From contig CACOGI010000001.1 in NCBI GenBank assembly GCA_902626725.1, forward strand, positions 237,977-301,976: a stretch of DNA of 64,000 bases. Direction: 5' to 3'. This stretch comes from an uncultured Pelagibacteraceae bacterium (GTDB lineage: Bacteria; Pseudomonadota; Alphaproteobacteria; Pelagibacterales; Pelagibacteraceae). Positions 36,051 through 43,754 of this stretch are shown here, one piece after another; within the stretch, counting starts at the first letter, position 1; every line of letters begins with the position of its first letter. The position numbers and the translations under genes are program-made. The notes under the pieces were generated by a model. The model ran no database searches, was not told where the DNA came from, and saw only the letters and a list, made by a program, of their open reading frames with translations.

Positions 36051-37487
36051 ATGGAAAACAAAAAAAATTTTTATATTAATGGAAAATGGGTAACTCCAAA
36101 AAGCAAAGAAGAAATTAAAGTAATTGATCCTGCAACTGAGGAAAACTGTGCAGTCATATCTTTAGGTAATAAAGATGACGTAAATGATGCCGTAGGCGCT
36201 GCAAAAAAAGCATATAGCTCATGGGCATTTTCTACTAAAGAGGAAAGAATAAAACTTTTAGAAAAACTTTACGAAAATTATAAAAAAAGATGGGCTGATA
36301 TTGCTGAAGCAATTACTCTGGAAATGGGTGCTCCAAAAGATTTTGCAACAAAGTTACAAGCAGGCACAGGTGCTGCTCATCTAAAATCTTTTATTAGATA
36401 TTTAAAAAATTTTGAATTTGAAAAACCTTTAGGTGATCATGCACCTAACCAAAGACTTATTTATGAACCAAAAGGTGTTTGTGCTTTAATAACTCCTTGG
36501 AACTGGCCAATGAACCAAGTTTGTTTAAAAGTAATGCCAGCTATAGCATCTGGATGTACTATGGTTTTAAAACCATCAGAGCTCGCTCCACTATCATCAA
36601 TGATTTTAGCAGAACTTATAGATGAAACAAAATTTCCACCAGGAGTTTTCAATTTAGTAAATGGTGATGGAGCGACAACTGGGGATGCATTAACTAGCCA
36701 TCCTGATATAAATATGATTTCTTTTACTGGCTCAACTAGAGCTGGAGCTTTAATTTCACAAAATGCTGCAAAAGATTTTAAAAGAGTAAGTTTAGAATTA
36801 GGGGGCAAGGGTGCAAATATTATATTTAAGGATGCTGATCCTGAAGCTATCGAACGTGGAGCTTTAAGATGTTTTAGAAACTCTGGGCAATCGTGCAATG
36901 CTCCCACAAGAATGTTAGTAGAAAAGTCAATGTATACTGATGCAATAGAAAGATTGAAGAAATATACAGAAAACTTTGAGGTTGGGGACCCTAAAAAAGA
37001 AGGTGAACATATTGGTCCTGTAATTTCTGAAACTCAATATAATAAGATTCAAACTTTAATTAAAAAAGGTATAGATGAAGGTGCTAAATTAATTGCAGGA
37101 GGACCTGGAAAACCAAAAGGTTTAGAAAAAGGTTATTTTGTGAAACCTACAGTGTTTGCAGATGTGAATAATGATATGGATATTGCAAGGACTGAAATTT
37201 TTGGACCAGTGCTATCAGTTATGCCTTTCGAAACTGAGGAAGAGGCAATACAGATTGCTAATGATACTCCTTATGGTTTAACAAATTATATTCAAACTCA
37301 AGATAAAGAAAAAGTAAAAAGAGTAGCAAGAAAACTTAGATCGGGTATGGTGGATGTTAATGGTGCAGGTATAGCAGTAGATGCCCCGTTTGGAGGTTTT
37401 AAACACTCCGGTATAGGTAGAGAAGCTGGGGAACATGGTCTTGAAGAGTTTTTAGAGGTCAAATCAGTAGGTGGTTGGAATAATTAA
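36051..37487 (+). CDS. NAD(P)-dependent aldehyde dehydrogenase
   Basis: ALDH-superfamily enzyme of 478 residues. Seen: cofactor motif ITPWNWPMNQVCLKVMPAIA, KPSELAPLSS, Rossmann FTGSTRAG, general base in VSLELGGKGANIIF and catalytic Cys in NSGQSCNAPTRM (about residue 282). A GGAAAGGTTAGGAG stretch precedes the ATG. Together with the ureohydrolase it could finish degradation of a guanidino- or amino-aldehyde, but the nearest-substrate assignment is open. Confidence 0.88.
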   Translation: MENKKNFYINGKWVTPKSKEEIKVIDPATEENCAVISLGNKDDVNDAVGAAKKAYSSWAFSTKEERIKLLEKLYENYKKRWADIAEAITLEMGAPKDFATKLQAGTGAAHLKSFIRYLKNFEFEKPLGDHAPNQRLIYEPKGVCALITPWNWPMNQVCLKVMPAIASGCTMVLKPSELAPLSSMILAELIDETKFPPGVFNLVNGDGATTGDALTSHPDINMISFTGSTRAGALISQNAAKDFKRVSLELGGKGANIIFKDADPEAIERGALRCFRNSGQSCNAPTRMLVEKSMYTDAIERLKKYTENFEVGDPKKEGEHIGPVISETQYNKIQTLIKKGIDEGAKLIAGGPGKPKGLEKGYFVKPTVFADVNNDMDIARTEIFGPVLSVMPFETEEEAIQIANDTPYGLTNYIQTQDKEKVKRVARKLRSGMVDVNGAGIAVDAPFGGFKHSGIGREAGEHGLEEFLEVKSVGGWNN

Positions 37488-37490
37488 TTA

Positions 37491-37551
37491 TAAGTATTTG
37501 TAAGTGTTCATTTTAGGCTTACACTAATTAATCATTGATAGTCAATACTTA
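37491..37551 (+). promoter_or_regulatory. nested inverted repeats, possible structured leader of the NCS1 permease gene
   Basis: An 8-bp perfect outer pairing TAAGTATT (37491-37498) with AATACTTA (37544-37551) encloses a 6-bp hairpin TGTAAG/CTTACA (37499-37504 with 37518-37523) and a weak CTA/TAG pairing (37524-37526 with 37539-37541). This would fold as a three-way junction. There is no T-run after it, so it is not an intrinsic terminator. It begins 4 bp after the aldehyde dehydrogenase stop and 119 bp before the permease gene. Confidence 0.35.
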
Positions 37552-37620
37552 GAGAGCACCGATATAAAAATCATTTGTTTGTATTTAATATAGAAATCAA
37601 TAGGCTTTAAGAAATTAACG

Positions 37621-37651
37621 TTGCGTAAATTTAACTAGTTATAACTCGCAA
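37621..37651 (+). promoter_or_regulatory. dyad TTGCG...CGCAA near the NCS1 permease ribosome-binding site
   Basis: TTGCG (37621-37625) and CGCAA (37647-37651) flank an AT core with the palindrome AACTAGTT. The element ends 10 bp before GAGGAG, the ribosome-binding site. It could be an operator or the 3' part of a leader structure. Evidence is sequence symmetry only. Confidence 0.3.
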
Positions 37652-37669
37652 TACACAGAGGAGAAAAAT

Positions 37670-39124
37670 ATGAGTAGATCAAAATCGCTCTACAATGCTG
37701 ATTTAGCACCAACTCCATCTAATAAGAAAAATTGGGGATGGTTCGAGATCTTTAACGTATGGGCAAATGATGTTCAAAGTTTATTTGGATATACTTTGGC
37801 AGCATCACTATTTATAGCTTCAGGGTTAAATGGTTGGGCAGTATTTTTAGCTTTAATACTCGCTGGCTTTTTCATCATGTGGTTAGTAAACCTATCAGGT
37901 AAACCAAGTGTTAAACATGGTATTCCTTATCCAGTATTCGCCCGAGTAAGTATGGGTGTATTTGGTGCAAACTTTCCTGCAATGGCAAGAGGGCTTGTGG
38001 CAATGTTCTGGTATGGAGCTCAAACATATGCAGCATCAACTGCTGTGGCACTTTTAATTACAGCTATTACTGGCAACCCTGGAACTGAAATGTTTTTAGG
38101 AATGACAGGAGTAATGTGGGTATCATTTATATTTGTTTCAGGTTTCCAAGTTTACTTATTCTGGCAAGGAATAGATCTAGTAAAAAGATTCTTGAACTTT
38201 GCAGGACCAGCAGTTTATGTTGTGATGGTTCTATTGATGCTAGTAATTTGGTTTAAAGCTGGAGGAAGCCTTTTATCAGAAGTTGGAGAAATTTTTTCTG
38301 GTGGAGCACGTTCAGGTGGATTTGAAGGCTTAGGTTCATTTGGTGCGTTCCTAGCAGTATTTTCAATTATGGTTGGATATTTTGCTGCTGTAGTAATCAA
38401 CTTCGGTGACTTTGCTAGATTTGTTAAAGATGAAGGTGAAATGAAAAAAGGTAACCTATGGGGATTAGTAGGTAATGTTGTTTTCTTTTCATTCATTACT
38501 TTAATGATTACTGGTGGAACAATTGCTATCTTTGGAGAGTATGTAGCGAGCCCGACAGATATGGTAGCTAAGGTAGATAACATTGTATTAACAATTGTTG
38601 CAGCATTTGCATTTTTTGCAGCAACAGTTGGTATTAATATGGTTGCAAACTTTATACCTCCTGCATATGACCTTGCAAACTTAATGCCAAGCAAAATTAA
38701 TTTTAGAATTGGTGGTTTAATAACTGCTGGTTTTGGTTTTGTAATTGGTGGTTTGTGGGTTGCAGTAATCACTCAAATGGGAATGTTTCCATTTGTAAAC
38801 ACTTTAGGTGCAATTTTAGCTCCTGTATTTGGTATCATGATTACTGATTACTATATAATTAAAAAACAAAAATTAGATGTTGATGATCTATTTAGTGACT
38901 CACCTAATGGTAAGTATCACTATAATGGTGGTTTCAATGGAAAAGGAATGTTAGCTTGGCTGCTATCAGGATATATAGCTGTTGGTACAGTATGGCCTAA
39001 CATCTTATTCATGGGACTAGATGATTTCTTCGCTAACTTAGGTGGTGGCGGAGGATATGCTTGGATAATTGGAGCAGCATTAGGTGCTTTAATTCACTTA
39101 GCAATATCATCATCAAGAAAATAA
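37670..39124 (+). CDS. NCS1-family nucleobase/allantoin/hydantoin permease
   Basis: The protein (484 residues, about twelve membrane helices) starts with the NCS1 signature NADLAPTPSNKKNWGWFEIF (shown in part) followed by NVWANDVQSLFGYTLAAS. NCS1 members import uracil, cytosine, allantoin, hydantoins or thiamine by Na+ or H+ symport. Convergent allA-alc-puuE genes just downstream make allantoin or a related ureide the best guess. It has a strong GAGGAG ribosome-binding site and its own 182-bp leader. Confidence 0.85.
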   Translation: MSRSKSLYNADLAPTPSNKKNWGWFEIFNVWANDVQSLFGYTLAASLFIASGLNGWAVFLALILAGFFIMWLVNLSGKPSVKHGIPYPVFARVSMGVFGANFPAMARGLVAMFWYGAQTYAASTAVALLITAITGNPGTEMFLGMTGVMWVSFIFVSGFQVYLFWQGIDLVKRFLNFAGPAVYVVMVLLMLVIWFKAGGSLLSEVGEIFSGGARSGGFEGLGSFGAFLAVFSIMVGYFAAVVINFGDFARFVKDEGEMKKGNLWGLVGNVVFFSFITLMITGGTIAIFGEYVASPTDMVAKVDNIVLTIVAAFAFFAATVGINMVANFIPPAYDLANLMPSKINFRIGGLITAGFGFVIGGLWVAVITQMGMFPFVNTLGAILAPVFGIMITDYYIIKKQKLDVDDLFSDSPNGKYHYNGGFNGKGMLAWLLSGYIAVGTVWPNILFMGLDDFFANLGGGGGYAWIIGAALGALIHLAISSSRK

Positions 39125-39140
39125 TTTAATAATTAATTAA

Positions 39141-39174
39141 AAGCCCATCAATTTTTATTGATGGGCTTTTTTTT
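39141..39174. terminator. bidirectional intrinsic terminator between the NCS1 permease and allA
   Basis: A 12-bp perfect stem (AAGCCCATCAAT, 39141-39152, with ATTGATGGGCTT, 39157-39168) closes a 4-nt T loop. On the plus strand a run of eight T follows; on the minus strand the hairpin is followed by TTAATTAATTAAATT. It separates two convergent genes with stops at 39124 and 39173. Confidence 0.9.
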
Positions 39175-39676
39175 ATACCTGAAATTCTAAAGTAATATTT
39201 TCTTTATCAAGATCGTGAAGAACTAAATTATCTCCTTCACCCAATCTATCTACAACTAAAAAATTCATATTCTCAGTAGAGATCAATGGAAAATGCCAAA
39301 TACCTGGATTATAATTTACTCCAATTCCTTTTGGTATAATGAAAGACTCAATTTTATTTATGTCTGGTTTGTCACCTTCAGGAGCAACGAAAGCTAAAAA
39401 AGTTGTTTCTTTCATTGGAATAAAAGCTTGGCTTCCAAGCGGATGTTTTTCCATCATATCAACTTTCATGGGAAAAGATCTTTTAAGAGCTGAAAAAATG
39501 CTAATAGTAGATTCACCATTATCTTTTTTAGTATTTAAATTTGCAATTCCATCATATCTTTTTGCATAACCATTATTAATTTCAATTGGCTTGATATCAG
39601 CAGTTGTTATCATGTCACCAAATTTCCGAAAATTTTCTTTAGTGATGGGCTTTGGCTTTATAATTAAGTCTGTCAT
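39173..39676 (-). CDS. allA: ureidoglycolate lyase
   Basis: AllA splits ureidoglycolate into glyoxylate and urea, the last step of the allantoate route. The 167-residue cupin-like protein matches PF04115: ISIFSALKRSFPMKVDMMEK, HPLGSQAFIPM, and the C-terminal GVNYNPGIWHFPLISTENMN followed by FLVVDR. It overlaps the allantoicase gene by 4 bp. With alc and puuE the order puuE-alc-allA follows the pathway order. Confidence 0.92.
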   Translation of the reverse strand: MTDLIIKPKPITKENFRKFGDMITTADIKPIEINNGYAKRYDGIANLNTKKDNGESTISIFSALKRSFPMKVDMMEKHPLGSQAFIPMKETTFLAFVAPEGDKPDINKIESFIIPKGIGVNYNPGIWHFPLISTENMNFLVVDRLGEGDNLVLHDLDKENITLEFQV

Positions 39677-40656
39677 ATTTTTTTACCAAAAATTCTAAAT
39701 CTAGAAATCCCACCATCAGGAAATATATTTATTTTAATATGATTGATTTTATCTTTGTTCATTAAAGAATTTTTAAATGTATGAGTTTTGTTAGCTGATA
39801 ATTTTGTATTTTTTAATAAATATTTCCATTTATTAGAAGAACTTACGATTTGTTTGGAATTTTTATGTGGTAAATAGGCTGCTTGTAAAGAACAATAACT
39901 AGGATAATTTCCTTTAAAGTGATGTGTTGAAATTTCGATTTTATCAATAGAACTACCATCAATTGAATTTAGAATTAACCAGTCATTTCCTTTGCCTCTT
40001 CTTCTTCTGGTCTCCCAACCGTCACCCATATTTTTTGCTTTACCCGGAGCCAAAATATTTTCAGCTTTGCCAAAGTGTTCATTGTTGCAGGCTATGACTG
40101 ATGCTCCGTCTAATAAAGAGGCTAGATTTATTCTTTTATTTTTAAAGACCTCTGACTTTGCAATAGACCCGTATAATCTTAATCTGGCGACACCACCATC
40201 AGGAAAAATGTTAAATTTAATATGTGTAAATACTTTATTGTTTTTTACTGAAAAAAAATGATGTGAATTAGCTTTAACCTTTTTTTTTGAGAGAATAGAA
40301 AACCATTTAAATTGTTTAATTTTATTTGAGTTAGAATTTGTTCCTTCTATCGAAACCATTGAAGGTTGATTACCATTAAAATGAGAAGTATCTACATCAA
40401 TCTTAGAAATTTTTCCAGGCTTACCTAATTTCAAAATAATATAATCATGCCCAGAGGTTCTTTTCCTTCTAGACTCCCATCCATCCATCCATTTCCCATG
40501 TTTATCAAAAACACCTTCTTTAAATACAGGAATAGTTGGGCTAATAATTCTATTAGCAGATGCAAAAAAATCATCAGTTTTATAAATGACTTTTGTACCC
40601 AGTCTTGGTTGAGCCAAATCTATTAATCCATTAGTAAATATTATCTTTTCTTTCAT
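39673..40656 (-). CDS. alc: allantoicase
   Basis: Allantoicase hydrolyses allantoate to ureidoglycolate and urea. The 327-residue protein shows the two internal repeats of PF03561: the first has DGWESRRKRTSGHDYIILKLG and DTSHFNGNQPSMVSIEG, the second MGDGWETRRRRGKGNDWLIL and STHHFKGNYPSYCSLQA, each ending in an INIFPDGGVARLRLYG-type segment. It lies 1 bp after puuE. Confidence 0.94.
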   Translation of the reverse strand: MKEKIIFTNGLIDLAQPRLGTKVIYKTDDFFASANRIISPTIPVFKEGVFDKHGKWMDGWESRRKRTSGHDYIILKLGKPGKISKIDVDTSHFNGNQPSMVSIEGTNSNSNKIKQFKWFSILSKKKVKANSHHFFSVKNNKVFTHIKFNIFPDGGVARLRLYGSIAKSEVFKNKRINLASLLDGASVIACNNEHFGKAENILAPGKAKNMGDGWETRRRRGKGNDWLILNSIDGSSIDKIEISTHHFKGNYPSYCSLQAAYLPHKNSKQIVSSSNKWKYLLKNTKLSANKTHTFKNSLMNKDKINHIKINIFPDGGISRFRIFGKKI

Positions 40657-40657
40657 A

Positions 40658-41557
40658 TTATGAATAATTTTTGATCCAATGTTTAGCTATATCAATTCTT
40701 TTACAAATCCAAATATCTTCAAATTTAAGAACATAATCTAAAAATTTTTTTAAAGATTGAATTCTACCAGGTCTACCAACTAGTCTACAGTGTAATCCAA
40801 CTGACATCATTTTGGGATTTGTTTTTCCTTCCTCATATAAAACATCAAAGCTGTCTTTTAGATAATTAAAAAAATGATCACCAGTATTAAACCCTTGGTT
40901 TGTTGCAAATCTCATATCATTGTTATCTAAAGTATAAGGGATAATCAGTTGTTTCTTTTTACCTCTATATTCCCAATATGGTAAGTCATCACTATAACTA
41001 TCACTATCATATAAAAAACCGCCATCATCAAAAACTAAATCTCTTGTATTTGGGCTACATCTACCTGTGTACCAGCCTAACGGTCTCGAACCAAAAATAT
41101 CTTTAATCGTTTTGATTGCTAGTTGCATATGTTTTTTTTCAACTGATTTTTTTACATCTTGGTAATCTATCCATCTATAGCCATGAGCAGCAATTTCATA
41201 ATCACCATTTTTAATTGCATTACATACTTCAGGGTTTTGTTTTAATGCTAGTCCTACCCCAAAAATAGTTACTGGAATTTTTTTTTCTCTAAACAATTTA
41301 TCTAGTCGCCAAAATCCTGCTCTTGATCCATATTCATAAATACTTTCCATGCTTATATGTCTTCCCTTAATTGCTTTAGCACCAATAATTTCCGATAAAA
41401 AAGTTTCTGAGTATTTATCTCCATTTAATATTGAATTTTCTCCTCCTTCTTCGTAATTCAAAACTATTTGAAGAGCTAATTTTGCATTGTTGGGCCATGA
41501 TACTTTTTTTCCCTTACTTCCATAGCCGACAAAATCTCTTGAATTTTTTTTAACCAT
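40658..41557 (-). CDS. puuE: allantoinase PuuE (polysaccharide-deacetylase fold)
   Basis: PuuE-type allantoinases open the ring of (S)-allantoin and have the NodB fold, not the amidohydrolase fold. The 299-residue protein has the family motifs LNYEEGGENSILNGD, IYEYGSRAGFWRLDKLF, AAHGYRWIDYQ and LGWYTGRCSPNTRDL. No separate gene for uricase or OHCU decarboxylase is in the window, so the pathway may start from imported allantoin. 39 bp separate it from argE upstream. Confidence 0.92.
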   Translation of the reverse strand: MVKKNSRDFVGYGSKGKKVSWPNNAKLALQIVLNYEEGGENSILNGDKYSETFLSEIIGAKAIKGRHISMESIYEYGSRAGFWRLDKLFREKKIPVTIFGVGLALKQNPEVCNAIKNGDYEIAAHGYRWIDYQDVKKSVEKKHMQLAIKTIKDIFGSRPLGWYTGRCSPNTRDLVFDDGGFLYDSDSYSDDLPYWEYRGKKKQLIIPYTLDNNDMRFATNQGFNTGDHFFNYLKDSFDVLYEEGKTNPKMMSVGLHCRLVGRPGRIQSLKKFLDYVLKFEDIWICKRIDIAKHWIKNYS

Positions 41558-41596
41558 TTATAATTTTAATTTAGTTTTGATTTTTTAATAATTTTT

Positions 41597-42787
41597 TTAA
41601 TTTGAAATAGACTTATACTTTATACCATTTAAGAAATTTATGCATTTCTTTAATTCATTAAGCTCAATAAATTCATCTACTTTATGTGCTTGTTCAATAG
41701 AACCTGGGCCACATACTACAGTACTAATGCCAATTTCTTGAAAAAGACCAGCTTCAGTTCCAAACGACACTACTTCTCTGGAATTATCACCTGTTAAACT
41801 TGAGACTAATTCACATGCTTCAGATTTTTTAACACGATCAAACCCTGTAACCTCACCAATAATCTCTTTTGTTATTTTTGAGTTTTGAAATACATTTTTC
41901 ATTTCTGGTAATAAAACTTCATTTGCATATTTATCTATTTGATCATTTAAAAATATTCCATCCTCTTTAACAACGGGTCTTGTTTCCCAATTGATTTGAC
42001 ACTTATCTGCAATAACATTGTGAGCAATCCCACCAAAAATTCCACCAACTTGTAAAGTTGAAAAAGGTGGGTCAAATATAGAATCTTTAGGGGCTCTTTT
42101 TTTTAAATCTTCTCTAAGTTCAATTAATTTGTTTGCATATCTTGTAGCGAACTCTACTGCACTTACACCTTTATGAGGAGCCGAACTATGACCAGCTAAA
42201 CCTTCAAAATAAGTGGTATATTCATAGCAGCCTTTATGAGCATCAATAATTTTCATTTTAGTTGGTTCACCAATTATGCATATACCATCTTTAATATTTC
42301 TTTTTTTTAATTCCTCAATTAAAATTGGAGCTCCTAAACAAGCTGTTTCCTCATCAAAGGTAAATGAAAAATGTATATCTCTGTTTAATTCTGTTTTGGC
42401 ATAGATAGGTGCAAAAGCCAAAGTGCAAGCAATAAAACCTTTCATATCGCAAGAGCCTCTACCATAAAGTTTATCTCCTTTGATTGTTGCTTTAAACGGA
42501 TCAGTGCTCCAACTTTTTGAAACTGGGACTGTATCCGTATGTCCAGATAAAATTATTGGTTTAATACCATTTGTCTTTTTTGCTTTTAAAGTGGCAAAAA
42601 GATTTACTCTTTTTTTTTCTTTATCAAATGTTCTAAATGAAGTAGCCCCGAGTTTATGTAGATAATCTTCGCAATAATCAATTAAAGCACTATTGTCTTC
42701 TCCAGAAATAGTTCTAAAACCTATTAGGTCAGTCAAAATTTTGACTGAATTATTATATAATTCTTCTATATTTATATCTGTACTCAT
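41597..42787 (-). CDS. argE: M20-family deacetylase, acetylornithine deacetylase-like
   Basis: ArgE removes the acetyl group from N-acetylornithine in arginine synthesis. This 396-residue protein has the M20 zinc motifs LSGHTDTVPVSKSW and YGRGSCDMKGFIACTLAF, the ligand pair ETAC and GEPTKM, and an intervening dimerisation domain with the AGHSSAPHKGVSAVE signature. It could instead act on another N-acyl amino acid, and it begins a minus-strand run leading into puuE. Only 29 bp separate its start from the divergent csaA. Confidence 0.8.
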   Translation of the reverse strand: MSTDINIEELYNNSVKILTDLIGFRTISGEDNSALIDYCEDYLHKLGATSFRTFDKEKKRVNLFATLKAKKTNGIKPIILSGHTDTVPVSKSWSTDPFKATIKGDKLYGRGSCDMKGFIACTLAFAPIYAKTELNRDIHFSFTFDEETACLGAPILIEELKKRNIKDGICIIGEPTKMKIIDAHKGCYEYTTYFEGLAGHSSAPHKGVSAVEFATRYANKLIELREDLKKRAPKDSIFDPPFSTLQVGGIFGGIAHNVIADKCQINWETRPVVKEDGIFLNDQIDKYANEVLLPEMKNVFQNSKITKEIIGEVTGFDRVKKSEACELVSSLTGDNSREVVSFGTEAGLFQEIGISTVVCGPGSIEQAHKVDEFIELNELKKCINFLNGIKYKSISN

Positions 42788-42816
42788 AACTAATAATTAT
42801 TATAAATACGACAATT

Positions 42817-43158
42817 ATGAAAGAACAAATAACATACGATATTTTTGACAAAGTTGATATTAGAGTTGGAACTGTAGTATCAGTAAAAAAAAACGAGAAA
42901 GCTAGAAAACCTTCATTAGTTGTTGAAGTAGATTTTGGGGAAGAAATTGGAGTGAAACAATCTTCAGCTCAGATTACACATTATTATAATCAAGAGAATT
43001 TAAAAGGAAAACAAGTAATAGGAGTATGTAATTTTGCTGAAAAGAATATTGCTGGAGTAGTTTCTCAAGTTTTAATTTTAGGTTCAATTGATAAAGAAGG
43101 TAAAGTAATTTTAGTTCATCCATCACAAAAATCTGAAAATGGACTACCGATAGCTTAA
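42817..43158 (+). CDS. csaA: CsaA-type tRNA-binding/chaperone OB-fold protein
   Basis: This small OB-fold protein (113 residues) is similar to the C-terminal tRNA-binding domain of methionyl-tRNA synthetase and is known as secretion chaperone CsaA. Visible: FDKVDIRVGTVVSVKKNEKA, KQSSAQITHYY and the closing VILVHPSQKSENGLPIA (shown in part). It is 2 bp upstream of a LysE exporter gene. Function in alphaproteobacteria is not well tested. Confidence 0.9.
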   Translation: MKEQITYDIFDKVDIRVGTVVSVKKNEKARKPSLVVEVDFGEEIGVKQSSAQITHYYNQENLKGKQVIGVCNFAEKNIAGVVSQVLILGSIDKEGKVILVHPSQKSENGLPIA

Positions 43159-43160
43159 AT

Positions 43161-43751
43161 ATGCATCCAGAAATATTATCGATTGCTTTATTCTGGTTTG
43201 TGACAGCATATACCCCAGGACCAAATAATGTAGTTGCCTCTTACTCTGGTTTTAATTTTGGAATAACAAAAACTATTCCACACATTCTTGGTGTGACTTT
43301 AGGTTTTACTTCACTAGTTATTTTTTTAACAATTGGGTTAATTAATGTATTCAAACTTTTTCCACTTATACAAGTTATAATAAAATATTTAGGAACTCTT
43401 TTTTTGATTTATTTGGCGTATAAAATTGCATCCTCTACAACCTCGGATGAAACTAAAAAAGAAAATCCAGTAAAATTTATTGAAACTTTTCTCTTTCAGT
43501 ATTTAAATCCAAAAGGGGTGATGGTAGCTATCATCGTAGTTTCTACATATGTTGAATTAGGAGAAAATTATATCAATTATGCGACTCAAGTAGTTGTTCT
43601 TGCATTCTTATTTTCTTTAACAAGTATTACGTTATGGACTTTTATAGGTAAATTTTTAAGGAAATTTGCGACAAATGATAAATTTATTAAGTACTTTAAT
43701 TATGCTATGTCAGGGCTTCTTCTTTTGAGCATAATTACATTTTATATATAA
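43161..43751 (+). CDS. LysE-family amino acid exporter
   Basis: The 196-residue protein with about six membrane helices has the family start FWFVTAYTPGPNNVVASYSG and the FQYLNPKGVMVAIIVVSTY motif in the second half. LysE/RhtB proteins export amino acids such as lysine, arginine, threonine or homoserine. The gene lies between csaA and aconitase with 2-3 bp gaps. The substrate cannot be told. Confidence 0.87.
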   Translation: MHPEILSIALFWFVTAYTPGPNNVVASYSGFNFGITKTIPHILGVTLGFTSLVIFLTIGLINVFKLFPLIQVIIKYLGTLFLIYLAYKIASSTTSDETKKENPVKFIETFLFQYLNPKGVMVAIIVVSTYVELGENYINYATQVVVLAFLFSLTSITLWTFIGKFLRKFATNDKFIKYFNYAMSGLLLLSIITFYI

Positions 43752-43754
43752 ACT

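Noticed and set aside
37488..37551. Known purine or glycine riboswitch upstream of the NCS1 permease
   Set aside because: The three-arm outline is suggestive, but the conserved junction and loop nucleotides of the purine and glycine classes are not present; kept only as an unnamed structure.
38215..38772. 185-codon minus-strand frame opposite the NCS1 permease
   Set aside because: It is a mirror of a membrane-protein gene, rich in Pro, Thr and Asn, with no ribosome-binding site; the NCS1 reading has clear motifs.
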